Positions 55,439 to 63,970 of a stretch of 64,000 bases of DNA are shown here, piece after piece. This stretch comes from Cyanophora paradoxa. Lineage: Eukaryota > Glaucocystophyceae > Cyanophorales > Cyanophoraceae. Within the stretch, counting starts at the first letter, position 1; each line of letters begins with the position of its first letter. Position numbers and translations under genes: made by a program. The stretch is from NCBI GenBank assembly GCA_004431415.1, contig QPMI01000522.1, forward strand, positions 272,042 to 336,041, written 5' to 3'. Under the pieces are notes generated by a model that was given only the letters and a program-made list of their open reading frames with translations, did no database searches and had not been told where the DNA came from.

Positions 55439-56508
55439 TCAGGCGAGGCCGCGGTGCTTCCTGAAATTATCTATCATGCCGAGGAGCGTCTTGTCCACCG
55501 TGCCGTCGTCCGGACCCACGAGATTTTCTCCGTTGACGGTTTCGCCCTCCCAGTACTCCTTGGATCCGATGCGGAAGGGGGGCGGCTCCTCGGCCTTGTA
55601 GACGTACAAAACGTCCAGAGGGTTCGTAGAGTTGTTGGAAGAATCGATGATAAGGCAGTGGTTATCCTGCGTGTACTTATCGAGCAGGTAGTAGAAGGCG
55701 CGCTGGGAGATGATGTCGCCCCACTCCTTTGCGAGGGCCTCGCGCTGCATCGCCTGCGAGCACTTGAAAATGACAGCCAGATCAGTATTGGAGCGCAGGA
55801 CGGGATTGATGCCCTTGGCATACTGCGTCGTGATAAGGGTCATGATTTTGTAGTGGCGCCCCGCCACGAAGAGCTCGTTGAGGGCCTCGTCGTACCGCAG
55901 CCGAGCGTCGGAAATCACGTCGTCGAGCAGCACGAAAAATCGCGGGTCGACGGGATCCTCCTTTCCCGCGAGCACGTCTTCGGACTTGTTGTGCTGCATG
56001 ATCGCCTGCTGCCTCCTGAATAAATGGAAGAGCACGCCCGGGTTGTACTTGGGCCAGATGAAGCGCTGCGGGATGTACTGCTTCCAGTAGCCGTTCAGGC
56101 GATCGGTCTGGCTGATCACGATACCCCCCGGGAAGGTGCCGGAGAGGTTGAACATGAGATCGCGGAGGAAGAAGGACTTGCCCGTGCGCCGCTTGCCGAC
56201 GCAGACGACCGTGGCGTCGGACTTGACGGTGTTCACGTCGAACCACTTGAGCTCGGGCAGGCAGGCCATGCGCTCGATGCCTCCCGTCTTCGAGTTGTCG
56301 AGGAAGGCGTTGACCTGCTCGGGCGTGAGCTGCTGGCCGTCCTCTGTCATGCCCATGGCGCAGCTGGCGCCGGCGGCGGGGGCCGTGCCCGAGCCCGTGC
56401 CGGTGGCCTGGCCGGCGGGGCGGGGGCCGCGGGCGCTGCGCCTGCGGGCTGGGCGGGCTGGGGCTTGGCCGCCTTCGGCTTCTTCGGCTTCTTGGGGTCC
56501 TTGGCCAT
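55439..56508 (-). CDS. A32-like FtsK/HerA packaging ATPase
   Basis: The core frame (55439-56356) has Walker A Gly-Lys-Arg-Arg-Thr-Gly-Lys-Ser, Walker B Phe-Phe-Val-Leu-Leu-Asp-Asp and, between them, Ile-Val-Ile-Ser-Gln-Thr-Asp. A later Thr-Leu-Ile-Thr-Thr-Gln-Tyr segment matches the sensor region of poxvirus A32-type ATPases, which pump DNA into capsids. The true start is probably ATG 56508: a Lys/Pro/Ala-rich N-terminal tail runs there in another frame, and one extra C at about 56417-56426 would join them, for about 357 residues. A hallmark gene of this virus group. Confidence 0.9.
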
Positions 56509-56522
56509 TTTACCCCCTTCAT

Positions 56523-56735
56523 TCAGATTTTTCGAGGGTGCTCCAGGTCCTCGTAGTCGATACCTAGCTCCAGGTCCTCGTAGTCGATACCTAGCAGCGC
56601 GCAGCCCTCTCTAATGCAGCTTTCGAAATCGCTCAGAATGTCTGGAACGCTTTGGCTGTAGTCTGAGCTGAAGAACTCATCTCGGTAATGTCGATGCACC
56701 ATCCGGATGAATTTTTCCGCCCAGGCCTCTGCCAT
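56523..56735 (-). CDS. Small viral protein with duplicated tail element, 70 aa
   Basis: Intact frame. Helical, acidic; ends with two copies of Leu-Gly-Ile-Asp-Tyr-Glu-Asp-Leu-Glu produced by a 27-bp tandem duplication (56541-56567 and 56568-56594). The start ATG faces the resolvase gene across a 33-bp divergent spacer. Function unknown. Confidence 0.6.
   Translation of the reverse strand: MAEAWAEKFIRMVHRHYRDEFFSSDYSQSVPDILSDFESCIREGCALLGIDYEDLELGIDYEDLEHPRKI
56541..56594. repeat. 27-bp perfect tandem duplication
   Basis: CTCCAGGTCCTCGTAGTCGA plus TACCTAG occurs twice head to tail at 56541-56567 and 56568-56594. It keeps the reading frame of the small protein above, so it adds nine residues. 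It looks recent because the copies are identical. Confidence 0.95.
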
Positions 56736-56748
56736 CCCCCTTCATTCA

Positions 56749-56760
56749 GATTTTCTTGCG
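56749..56760 (+). promoter_or_regulatory. Viral upstream motif of the resolvase gene
   Basis: GATTTTCTTGCG, 9 bases before ATG 56769, within the 33-bp gap that also serves the divergent 70-residue gene, whose side reads AAAATCTGAATGAAGG. Confidence 0.55.
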
Positions 56761-56768
56761 ACCCTGGG

Positions 56769-57245
56769 ATGAAGATCCTCGGCGTGGATGTGGGGGTCAT
56801 CAATTTCGCATGGTGCCTCATCGAATTCGATCCGCAGACAAAGGAATCCCAGATTCTCGACTGGCAGAAGATCGCCCTCTTCCCGTCTGCGCGCTGCTGT
56901 GGCCGCCTGGTTGCGCGCCTGGTGGAGGTTACTCGCGGCCATAGCGCCTTCGGCCTTCCCGACCAGATCGCGATCGAGGGCCAGAGGACGGGAATCAATC
57001 GCTGCATCGAGTGCACGCTCCACGCCCTGCTGTACGGGCGTGCGCGGATCGTGAGCCCGCGCGCCATCAAGCACTTCTTCAAGATCTCGAACCCGAGCTA
57101 CAAGGAGCGCAAGCGGGGCGCCGTGGACAAGTGCCGCGACCTCGTACCCGCCGAGCTCGCCGACATCGCGGATCGAAACGGCAAGCTCGACGACCTCTGC
57201 GACGCCTACTTAATCGCCCTCTACGCCGCGCTCAATCCGTTGTGA
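56769..57245 (+). CDS. RuvC-like (A22-type) Holliday junction resolvase
   Basis: 158 residues from ATG 56769. RNase H-fold resolvase with acidic residues in the expected places: Gly-Val-Asp-Val-Gly (Asp7 region), Ala-Ile-Glu-Gly-Gln-Arg (mid protein), and Leu-Asp-Asp-Leu-Cys-Asp-Ala-Tyr near the C-terminus. Poxvirus A22 and related enzymes cut four-way junctions to resolve replication concatemers. Upstream, AGATTTTCTTGCG is a copy of the viral motif, in a 33-bp divergent gap. It is one of the mriyavirus core genes, and its length is normal for a minimal viral resolvase. Confidence 0.9.
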   Translation: MKILGVDVGVINFAWCLIEFDPQTKESQILDWQKIALFPSARCCGRLVARLVEVTRGHSAFGLPDQIAIEGQRTGINRCIECTLHALLYGRARIVSPRAIKHFFKISNPSYKERKRGAVDKCRDLVPAELADIADRNGKLDDLCDAYLIALYAALNPL

Positions 57246-57277
57246 TCCCATTGTGATTTCTAGGCCCCGCCCGCCAG

Positions 57278-57439
57278 ATGGGATCCTCGTGCCGCAAGCC
57301 CAGGTCCCTCTGCTGCGAAATCTGCCGCCTGCCCCAGACCAAGCGCGGCTGGGTGCTCAAGGCGGGCGTCTACGTCTGCTGCCCCCGGTGCGCCGTCCGC
57401 TACTACGCACTTTTTTCTGAAGGCTGTCTACACCCGTAG
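57278..57439 (+). CDS. Small zinc-ribbon protein, 53 aa
   Basis: ATG 57278 to TAG 57437-57439. Cys-Cys-Glu-Ile-Cys then Cys-Cys-Pro-Arg-Cys, a compact treble-clef or zinc-ribbon pattern in a 53-residue protein. TGATTTCTAGGCCCCG just upstream is a strong copy of the viral motif, supporting that it is real. It could be a transcription or RNA-binding accessory factor; no family recognised. Confidence 0.65.
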   Translation: MGSSCRKPRSLCCEICRLPQTKRGWVLKAGVYVCCPRCAVRYYALFSEGCLHP

Positions 57440-57448
57440 CTAGATCCC

Positions 57449-57841
57449 ATGGAGCACGCCCACTACTGCTTCAAGTGCCGCTCCAACACCAAGCTCGCCA
57501 ACGTCGAGGTGCGTACCAGCAAGAACAACCGCCAGGTGGCCGTCGGCTCCTGCACGCAATGCAGCGGCCGCGTCTCGCGCTTCATGCGCCGGGTCCTCGA
57601 GGAGGGGGCCCGGGAGACCAGCCCTCCGCCGCAGCGCCCGCAGGTGACCGACGCCGCTGGCCCGGCCGCCGGCTCGAGCCAGGCACCGGCAGCCCCTACG
57701 GCCCCGAAGCCCCCCGCGGCGCCCCGGCAGAAGGCCAAGGCGGCCCCCGCGGAGGGCGACCCGAGCCCGCTCGAGGCCCAGCCCAAGCGCCAGCGCGCGC
57801 CGAGGAAGGCGGCGAGCGAGCCTGCGATTCTTCAGCAGTGA
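57449..57841 (+). CDS. DUF5679-like zinc-finger protein
   Basis: 130 residues. The first 45 carry Tyr-Cys-Phe-Lys-Cys...Cys-Thr-Gln-Cys with a Lys/Arg-rich loop and Ser-Arg-Phe, the layout of the DUF5679 domain common in giant algal viruses and phages. The remaining two thirds are a Pro/Ala/Lys disordered basic tail that could contact DNA. Starts 10 bases after the preceding zinc-ribbon gene. Function in the family is unknown. Confidence 0.75.
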   Translation: MEHAHYCFKCRSNTKLANVEVRTSKNNRQVAVGSCTQCSGRVSRFMRRVLEEGARETSPPPQRPQVTDAAGPAAGSSQAPAAPTAPKPPAAPRQKAKAAPAEGDPSPLEAQPKRQRAPRKAASEPAILQQ

Positions 57842-58085
57842 TTCGGCGGCGCAACTGCCCCTGCCACTGCTTCGTCTGCGACTACCCCCCACCTGCTTCC
57901 CGGGCCACCTGCAGTTCGGCCACGAGATCTCGGTGGCGCGCGTGGGCGGGCGGGCCCGCCTCGTCTGCAGGCGCTGCGCGCGCGGGCTCTTCGCGGATTT
58001 TCGCAGGATCCGCGACAGGGAGCTCACGGGCAGTATTTCTAAGTCCCTCCCCAAATTGAGAAATGGCCTCCCTGCTGTTCGATAG
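57838..58085 (+). CDS. Third small zinc-ribbon protein, frame-broken, start uncertain
   Basis: A frame that could start at GTG 57838 encodes Cys-Pro-Cys-His-Cys-Phe-Val-Cys, then shifts at the CCCCCC near 57885. In the shifted frame a Cys and later Val-Cys-Arg-Arg-Cys complete a zinc-ribbon pattern, and the frame ends at TAG 58083-58085, overlapping the next ATG. One extra C makes it continuous. No ATG is available, so the start is doubtful. Confidence 0.4.
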
Positions 58086-58325
58086 GGACATGTACCAAAT
58101 GCAGAACCGATTCGACGGCATCTACCCCGAGCGCATGCCGCAGGAGCAGTTCCCGCGCCCGCACTGGGCGGACCACCGCACGCACGGCCTGCGCAGGCCC
58201 GGGGCGGGGCAGCTGATGGTGACGCCGGGGGCGCGCCGGCGGAGCGCGACTGGTCGCCCCTCTGGATTATAGCGGGGATCCTGGTGGGGTACCTCCTCTT
58301 CCGACCCAGTGTAATTTCTCAGTGA
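58063..58325 (+). CDS. Tail-anchored viral membrane protein, about 87 aa, frame-broken
   Basis: ATG 58063. The first two thirds are polar with Pro/His/Arg. At a GGGGG run near 58228 the frame must shift by one base to read Trp-Ser-Pro-Leu-Trp-Ile-Ile-Ala-Gly-Ile-Leu-Val-Gly-Tyr-Leu-Leu-Phe, a clear C-terminal membrane helix, ending at TGA 58323-58325. AGTATTTCTAAGTCCC lies upstream. A virion membrane protein is inferred. Confidence 0.55.
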
Positions 58326-58337
58326 CCCCGTACCCCG

Positions 58338-58676
58338 ATGTCTCGATCTATCCCTTATTGGGCCCCAATCGATACGCAAATTGAGATGCTGCGCGCTCGC
58401 ATGCAGAAGCTTACGCTCGAAGAGGATCCCACGGATGTACCCGAGATCAAGGCGGGGTTGGCCACGCTGCCGACGGATATCGTCGAGAACATTCGCGATT
58501 GGGTGTACAGACTGCAGGACGAGGTCCGTGCACGGCTCTGGCAAATCGTGATGGGGCAGAGGGCCGCGGCCTACCGTAGCTTCGCCGACCAGAGGGACGC
58601 GGCCGAGCGCAGGTGGGAGAGGCAGTTCCCCGAGACGTACGGGGGCGCCAACCCATATTTTTCTGGTGATGGGTAA
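58338..58676 (+). CDS. Viral helical protein, 112 aa
   Basis: Intact frame. Predicted mostly helix (Gln-Ile-Glu-Met-Leu-Arg-Ala-Arg-Met; Ile-Val-Glu-Asn-Ile-Arg-Asp-Trp-Val), with an Arg/Ala/Glu-rich C-terminal half. Upstream TAATTTCTCAGTGACCCC is one of the clearest copies of the viral motif. Unknown function. Confidence 0.65.
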   Translation: MSRSIPYWAPIDTQIEMLRARMQKLTLEEDPTDVPEIKAGLATLPTDIVENIRDWVYRLQDEVRARLWQIVMGQRAAAYRSFADQRDAAERRWERQFPETYGGANPYFSGDG

Positions 58677-58678
58677 AC

Positions 58679-58956
58679 ATGCCGGAGGCGCAGAAGAAGC
58701 CCGCGAAAAAGGCGCCCACGAACGGGCAGGAGCGGCCCACCAAGGCGGAGGTGAAGGAGGCGAAGGAGAAGCTGAAGGGCCCGCCCGAATTTCCTAAGGG
58801 ACCGAAGCCGCTGTACGAGGACGTCTCGCCCGGCGAAATATTCGTGGCGATGCGCCCGACGAAGCAGGGGAAGAAGGGGCCGAGAAGAAGGACGGGAAGG
58901 AAGACAAGGCCAAGACCGATAAAATTTCAAAGCCGGCTCCTAAGAAGTGCAAATGA
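58679..58956 (+). CDS. Small Lys-rich viral protein, about 92 aa, frame-broken
   Basis: ATG 58679. Very Lys/Pro/Glu-rich, with one ordered patch (Leu-Tyr-Glu-Asp-Val-Ser-Pro-Gly-Glu-Ile-Phe). At the GGGG near 58876 a one-base shift leads to a Lys/Asp-rich tail ending at TGA 58954-58956, whose last bases form ATGA with the next start. The basic tail suggests DNA or core binding (inference). Confidence 0.55.
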
Positions 58957-60921
58957 GGGGGCTCGCCTCGCGTTTCGCGCCGCGCAACGTGCTCGCGATC
59001 CCGGGGGGCGGGGACTCGCACATCACGCCCTTCGAGAGCGACAAGTACGCGCACTTTCAGCAGCTGATGAAGACGGCGCTGGCGAGGGCCACGCCGGAAA
59101 TTCGGTTCGAGGAGCGCGATCAATCGGACAAGCTCGCCGAGGTGGAGGCGCAGGCCATCGCCAACGCGTACTACATCAACAAGTTCCAGCAGATGGAGTC
59201 GAGCCTCGACGAGGAGTACGAGGAGGGCTTCCGCGCCTGGCTGATGGGCCAGTCGGCCTTCACCGCGAACCTGAAGGCCAAGGGAGCGGGCGCCTGCGAC
59301 GTGGACGGCAAGAACCTGACGGTGCTGCCGGGCGTGCGGGAGTTCTGCAAGTCGAAGGAGGATCAGATCACCGAATTCCTGAAGCGCAAGAAGCGCCTCG
59401 AGACGCTGGGCCCGATGAACCTCGAGGACGCGTACTACTACTACAAGTACATCATCAACGGCGAGGAGTTCAAGCCCACGAGCATCTACGCGCGCGAGAA
59501 CAAGAAGCCCGAGGAGCTGATCGGAGGGAAGTACGACCCCGACTGGACGAACCGCAACACGCGCCAGCCCTTCGCCCAGGCCGAGCCGCCCTCGAGCTCG
59601 GACAGCGAGGGGCCGGGGCCGGACGAGAGCCGCCAGCGCGACGTACCCAGGGAGAAAAGGCGGGCGAAGAAGCGGATGGACAAGGAACAGTACATCAAGG
59701 CCCGCCGCGAGCAGAAGGTGCGCATCACGGACGGGGACAACGAGGCCATCGAGGCCAGTTTCCCGGAGGCGGCCATGGGCAGAGCAATCAAGGCGGGCAA
59801 GGGCGCGCGCGAGGCCCTCATTCAGAAGGCCCTGCCATCCAAGGAACCCAGAGACGAAATGATCGAGTCAGACTCCGACAACGAAGGGGGGGCCCCGCCT
59901 CCGGGGCCTCCGCCTCCGCCGCCTCCGCCCCCCGGGCCGAAGACGCCACCGCTGCAGCCGCAGCCCGGCCCCTCGCAGCCCCGGACACGGTGGCCCGGCC
60001 GTCGGCGCCCCCAGCGGAGCAGCAGCCCCCGCCGCCGCCCCCGCCGCCACCCCGCCGCCGCCCGAGCCACAGGCGGGGCCCTCGCGCCCGCCAGAGGTGG
60101 TGGCGGCCGAGGCGGTGGCCGTTGCGGCGGCAAGGGCCGTGCTCGAGCGGGTGCCCGTCGCCGTCCAGGCTCAACTCGCAAACGCGGGGATAGAAATCGC
60201 CCCCTCGTCCCCGCGCGAGATGGAAGCCATGGACAAGCGCAGGGCCGCGTACAAGGATACGGGGCGGAGACCCGGGTATACGACGATGGACTTAAACGAT
60301 GCGCTTGAACTGGCCGCCAAGAAGGTGAAAGAGGCGACAGAAGCTCGCCGTGCGGGGCTGCTGAAGAAAATTCGCTCCGGTGCTCCAGGCAATCCAGCCA
60401 GTCCAGACGATCCCATGGACGAGGAGGCGGAAGCGGAGCGCGCGGCCAATCGGGCTCGCCGGGAGGGATTCCTTGTGAGCGTATCGCCCGAAATCGCGCG
60501 CGCTGCAGGGGACGCCGCCGTTGCGAAATACCTTGCAGAAGAAATCGATTACAACCAACTGGCATCGATAGCCCAAGCCCAGGCAGCTGGAGTCAACAAG
60601 GCACAGGCACGGATAGCAGAGCAGCACCGTGATATTTCGGACCTGGGCGGGGATGTCGTGAAATTCTTCGAAGCTGAGCGAGAAGCGGACCCGCTCGGAT
60701 CTGCGGCAAAGGGCCCCTTTATGGAGCGTGTGCGGCGCGTAGAGGAGCGGGCCCAGCAACTCATGAACTTGGATCCAGAGCGTTACTTCATGTTGGGCCA
60801 AGGACTTGCCCTGGGTTATCTTAACGGCACACGCGACTGGTCTGCGATCACGGACGCACTCCGCAAGAAGGCGTACGACGCGGACCTGGCGCGACGGGGG
60901 CCGCGCCCTCTAATAACGTAG
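58953..60921 (+). CDS. Large viral protein with charged N-terminal and helical C-terminal parts, two frame breaks
   Basis: Begins at ATG 58953 within an ATGA overlap. The first 300 residues are helical and charged, including Ala-Tyr-Tyr-Ile-Asn-Lys-Phe and four consecutive Tyr. A Pro-rich linker (about 59.9-60.08 kb) contains two CCCC runs where one base each seems missing. The third frame carries a helical C-terminal domain (about 275 residues, rich in Ala/Glu/Arg) to TAG... at 60919-60921 in the displayed frame. In total about 656 residues, directly upstream of the capsid gene. A scaffold or core protein is a guess; no family recognised. Confidence 0.5.
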
Positions 60922-60935
60922 GCGTCCACCCAAAA

Positions 60936-60948
60936 AATTTTCTCAACG
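60936..60948 (+). promoter_or_regulatory. Viral upstream motif of the capsid gene
   Basis: AAATTTTCTCAAC, 16 bases before the capsid ATG, is a typical instance of the A/T-rich motif found before most viral start codons. The capsid protein is a late product in related viruses, so this supports reading the motif as a late promoter. Confidence 0.65.
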
Positions 60949-60963
60949 CATCCCTAAACCACC

Positions 60964-62351
60964 ATGGCTTCCGCGCTCATCTCCACCCCACGACCGCCCT
61001 GCACCACTCGCTGCGCAGCTCCGACGCGTCGGTGCACGTGCACGAGACCTTCGACACGGCGATGCCGTTCGTGGACGAGGTGCTCGAGGTGAGCCCCGTG
61101 CAGTCGGGCGTCACCTTCGGCCAGACCGTCGACATCGTCATCCCGCACTCGGCGCCGATGTTCAACGACGCCTGGCTCCGGGTGACGCTGCCGGCGCTGA
61201 CGAACGCCGACCACTTCTACATCCCGAAGGCCGGCTACGTGCTGCTCAAGAAGGTGAAGATCTTCGTGGGCACGCAGCTGATCCACGAGTACGACGGCCA
61301 CCACGACGCCATCTACGGCGAGTTCGAGGACGACAAGTCCGTCACCGAGCACGTCGACATGGTGAACAACCTCTGGGCGCACCAGCCGCTGCGCCGCCGG
61401 GGCAAGGCCCCGAACACGCTGTACGTGCCGATCCGCATCGCGACGGGCTTCGGTCGAAAGTTCGCCGTGCCCCTCCACAAGATCCGCGGGACCGGCAACG
61501 AGATGAAGCTGCAGATCACCTTTGCGTCGCAGAAGGAGGTGACGGCCTCCTTCGTGGACGGCGGCCTGCACACGAACACCAGCCTGACGAGCAGCGTCAG
61601 CCTGGACACCAAGCTCATCCTGCGCTACGTGCACATCGACTCGCGCGAGCTGGCGCTGCACCCGAACTCGTTCACGTGGGCCGGCAAGTACGTGCAGCAC
61701 TACCACGTCCAGTTCACGTCGGGCGCCGCCATCCGCCTGCCCTTCACGGGGATCTGCTACGAGCTGATCGTGGTGGTGCGCGACAAGCCGCACACCGACA
61801 ACGGCGAGCACTTCTGGCGCTTCCGCCCGCTCGACAAGATCGAGCTGAAGTGCGACAACATCAAGGTGGTCGACAGCTCGAACCACGATGCGCACTTTTT
61901 GCGCACGGCCATCGCGCACAAGGAGCACACGCACGCCCCCACGCGCAAGCACCTCGAGCTGCTGCGGGGCGTGACCTCGATGGACGGGACGGCGGCCGCC
62001 GACGTGGCCGACGCGCTGCACCCGCACCCGTGGTCGGGGCACGATAACGTGCCGGGGACCACGGGGAACGTGACCCTTGCGGCCCACGACGCCCACAGCA
62101 GCGATATCCAGCCCCGCAACGTGGGCCAGTTCGGGACGGAGTTCATCTACTCGCTCCCCTTCGGCACGGACGTGGCGGACAACACCAAGATGTTCGGCGG
62201 CCTCGACATGGGCGCCTTCAAGACCATCGAGCTCACGCTCACCACGCTCAAGACCTACACGGCACCCAACCTGCCCGTGGCCGACATCTACTGCCGCTAC
62301 TACAACGAGATCACCTTCACCAACGGCGGCGCCTACCGCCGCTTCCATTAG
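60964..62351 (+). CDS. Major capsid protein, double jelly-roll type
   Basis: The long frame runs from codon 61032 (GTG) to TAG 62349-62351. Its natural start is ATG 60964, in a different frame that becomes continuous if the CCCC near 60990 has one more C, for about 462 residues. Strand-rich, with capsid-family features: Phe-Val-Asp-Glu-Val-Leu-Glu-Val-Ser-Pro-Val near the start, Asp-Ala-Trp-Leu-Arg-Val-Thr-Leu-Pro-Ala, Ile-Pro-Lys-Ala-Gly-Tyr, Val-Gly-Thr-Gln-Leu-Ile, Tyr-Val-Pro-Ile-Arg-Ile, and a C-terminal Cys-Arg-Tyr-Tyr-Asn-Glu-Ile. It should form the trimeric pseudo-hexameric capsomer. I assign it as capsid by motif memory and context with the ATPase, VLTF3 and resolvase; structure prediction would settle it. 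Confidence 0.82.
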
Positions 62352-62430
62352 ATTGCTTGTTAGCCAGGGTGTGCTTGGTAGGCCGATGTGAACCAATAAA
62401 TTTTCCCACTGGGATCCTAACCGAGGCACG

Positions 62431-63632
62431 ATGACGAAGGGCCACTCTATGATGGACATTGGGGAGGGCTCTAAGAAGCAGCGCCAGTCGCTGAAGAACG
62501 ACCTGAAGGCCGACATGGACGGCATCGTGAACAAGTTCCTTCCGGGCACGGTCATGCCCGAGGTGCCCGTCGTAGATGGGACAAAGGCGGACGTCTACAC
62601 GCCCGAGGATCAGGCACGTGGCCTGGGGCTCAGCGGGGGAATACGAAGACCCTGCCCGCGATGAAGTACACGCCCTCCATGGAGAAGCTGATGCGCATGG
62701 GCATCCGACAGCAGCTGCAGAACACCTACCCCAGCCGACAGATCAGCGAGGAGGACGTCGAGAATGCGTTCGTGCTGCGGAAGGAAATCATGATTCGCGA
62801 TTTCGACCAGTGGGCGATGACGGCCTTCGACCTGAAGCAGCCGGGCGTCGCCAAAATGCTCGAGGAATATTACCCCGAGCTGCTGGAGCGAATTACAAAC
62901 ATGATCGAGCAGGATATCGAAATTCAGCGCTTCGACAAGTACCAGAAGGTTTTCTTCCCGATGAACTACGATGATCTCGTCATGAAGTGGGCGCGCGAGC
63001 GCGGCTGGATCAAGACGATGGAAGAGATCGAGAAGGAGAACCTGCTCGGGCCGGCCGGCCGCTACGGGCAGACGACGGAGAACCCCCAGGGGCTGCGCGC
63101 GGGCTACACCCCCGACCTCTCGCCCATGTTCAACGCGCAGACGGCCAACATCAGCAGCGCCGTCAACAAGCCCTACGGGCGCAACGACGTGGACTTCAGC
63201 CGGGGCAACCCGTTCGGGGCGATGCTCATGGATCAGGTCGGCACGCGCGGGCCCGCGCTGGCGACGGCGACGCCGTACGCGGACCAGAACCTGCTGCCGG
63301 CCGTCGTGAATCCGGCCGTAGGAAGCCGACCCTATGCGGATACCGCAACGTTAGGCTCGATTGCGGGGCTGCGGGGCCTGGGAACCGTCGCCGGAATGGC
63401 AGGCACCGGTGAGCGCAGCCAGACCACGATTCAAACCGCCTTCCAGGCTCTCGTGAAGGGCACCGAGACCGCGCAGGCCACCCTCCTCCGCGAGACCAGC
63501 GCGCGCAAGGCGGCAATGTACGAGCAAGCGGCAAACGCCCTCCTCGGCGGCGGCGGCAGCGGCGGCGGCAGCGCAGCGGCGGCGGCAGCGGCAGCGGCAG
63601 CGGCAGCGGCAGCGGCGGACGCTAATTTCTGA
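62431..63632 (+). CDS. Viral helical protein with poly-Ala tail, frame-broken
   Basis: ATG 62431 starts a polar domain. At the GGGGG near 62636 one missing base separates it from the frame that runs to TGA 63630-63632, giving about 401 residues in all. The second part is helical and charged (Glu-Glu-Asp-Val-Glu-Asn-Ala, then Asp-Phe-Asp-Gln-Trp), then Gly/Asn/Ala-rich, and ends in Gly-Gly-Ser and a 15-residue Ala tract encoded by GCGGCA repeats. AAATTTTCCCACTGGG precedes it. It lies right after the capsid gene and is probably a virion protein. Confidence 0.6.
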
Positions 63633-63644
63633 AGCACGCGTAGC

Positions 63645-63970
63645 ATGGCTGCGACGGAGGCGACGCTGGGCGAGCAAATCGAGGCGCGCTGGGGCCGCTT
63701 CCTCGACCTGCTGGAGCCGGAGGCCAAGGAGCCGGGGGTGCGGGCGCAGATCCAGTCGCTGCGCGGCATCGGGGCCACGGCGGTCATCGTTCTGTTCAGG
63801 AGGCACATCAACGCGGAGGCGGAATTGATCAAGGCGAAGGACGACTCGGTTTTCGAGAGGCTGCCGCAGGAGTACGCCTCGGCCGTGCGCTCGCTCTTCT
63901 ACGGCAGCGGCCCGAGCTGCGCGAGAAGCTCTGGCTTTACATCGAGCTCTTCGTCGAGCTGACCTCGTGA
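63645..63970 (+). CDS. Small viral helical protein, about 108 aa, frame-broken at the end
   Basis: ATG 63645. A Glu/Leu/Arg-rich helical protein (Ile-Glu-Ala-Arg-Trp-Gly-Arg-Phe-Leu-Asp-Leu-Leu). Near 63912 a one-base shift at a short C-run restores Glu-Leu-Arg-Glu-Lys-Leu-Trp-Leu and the stop at 63968-63970; the uncorrected frame ends in a Ser run. TAATTTCTGAAGC lies upstream, overlapping the previous stop. Function unknown. Confidence 0.55.

Noticed and set aside
58679-60193. A 504-residue plus-strand frame across 58.7-60.2 kb
   Set aside because: After about 58880 it leaves the natural frame and reads Gly/Arg/Ala-rich sequence antiparallel in character to the intact frame from 58953.
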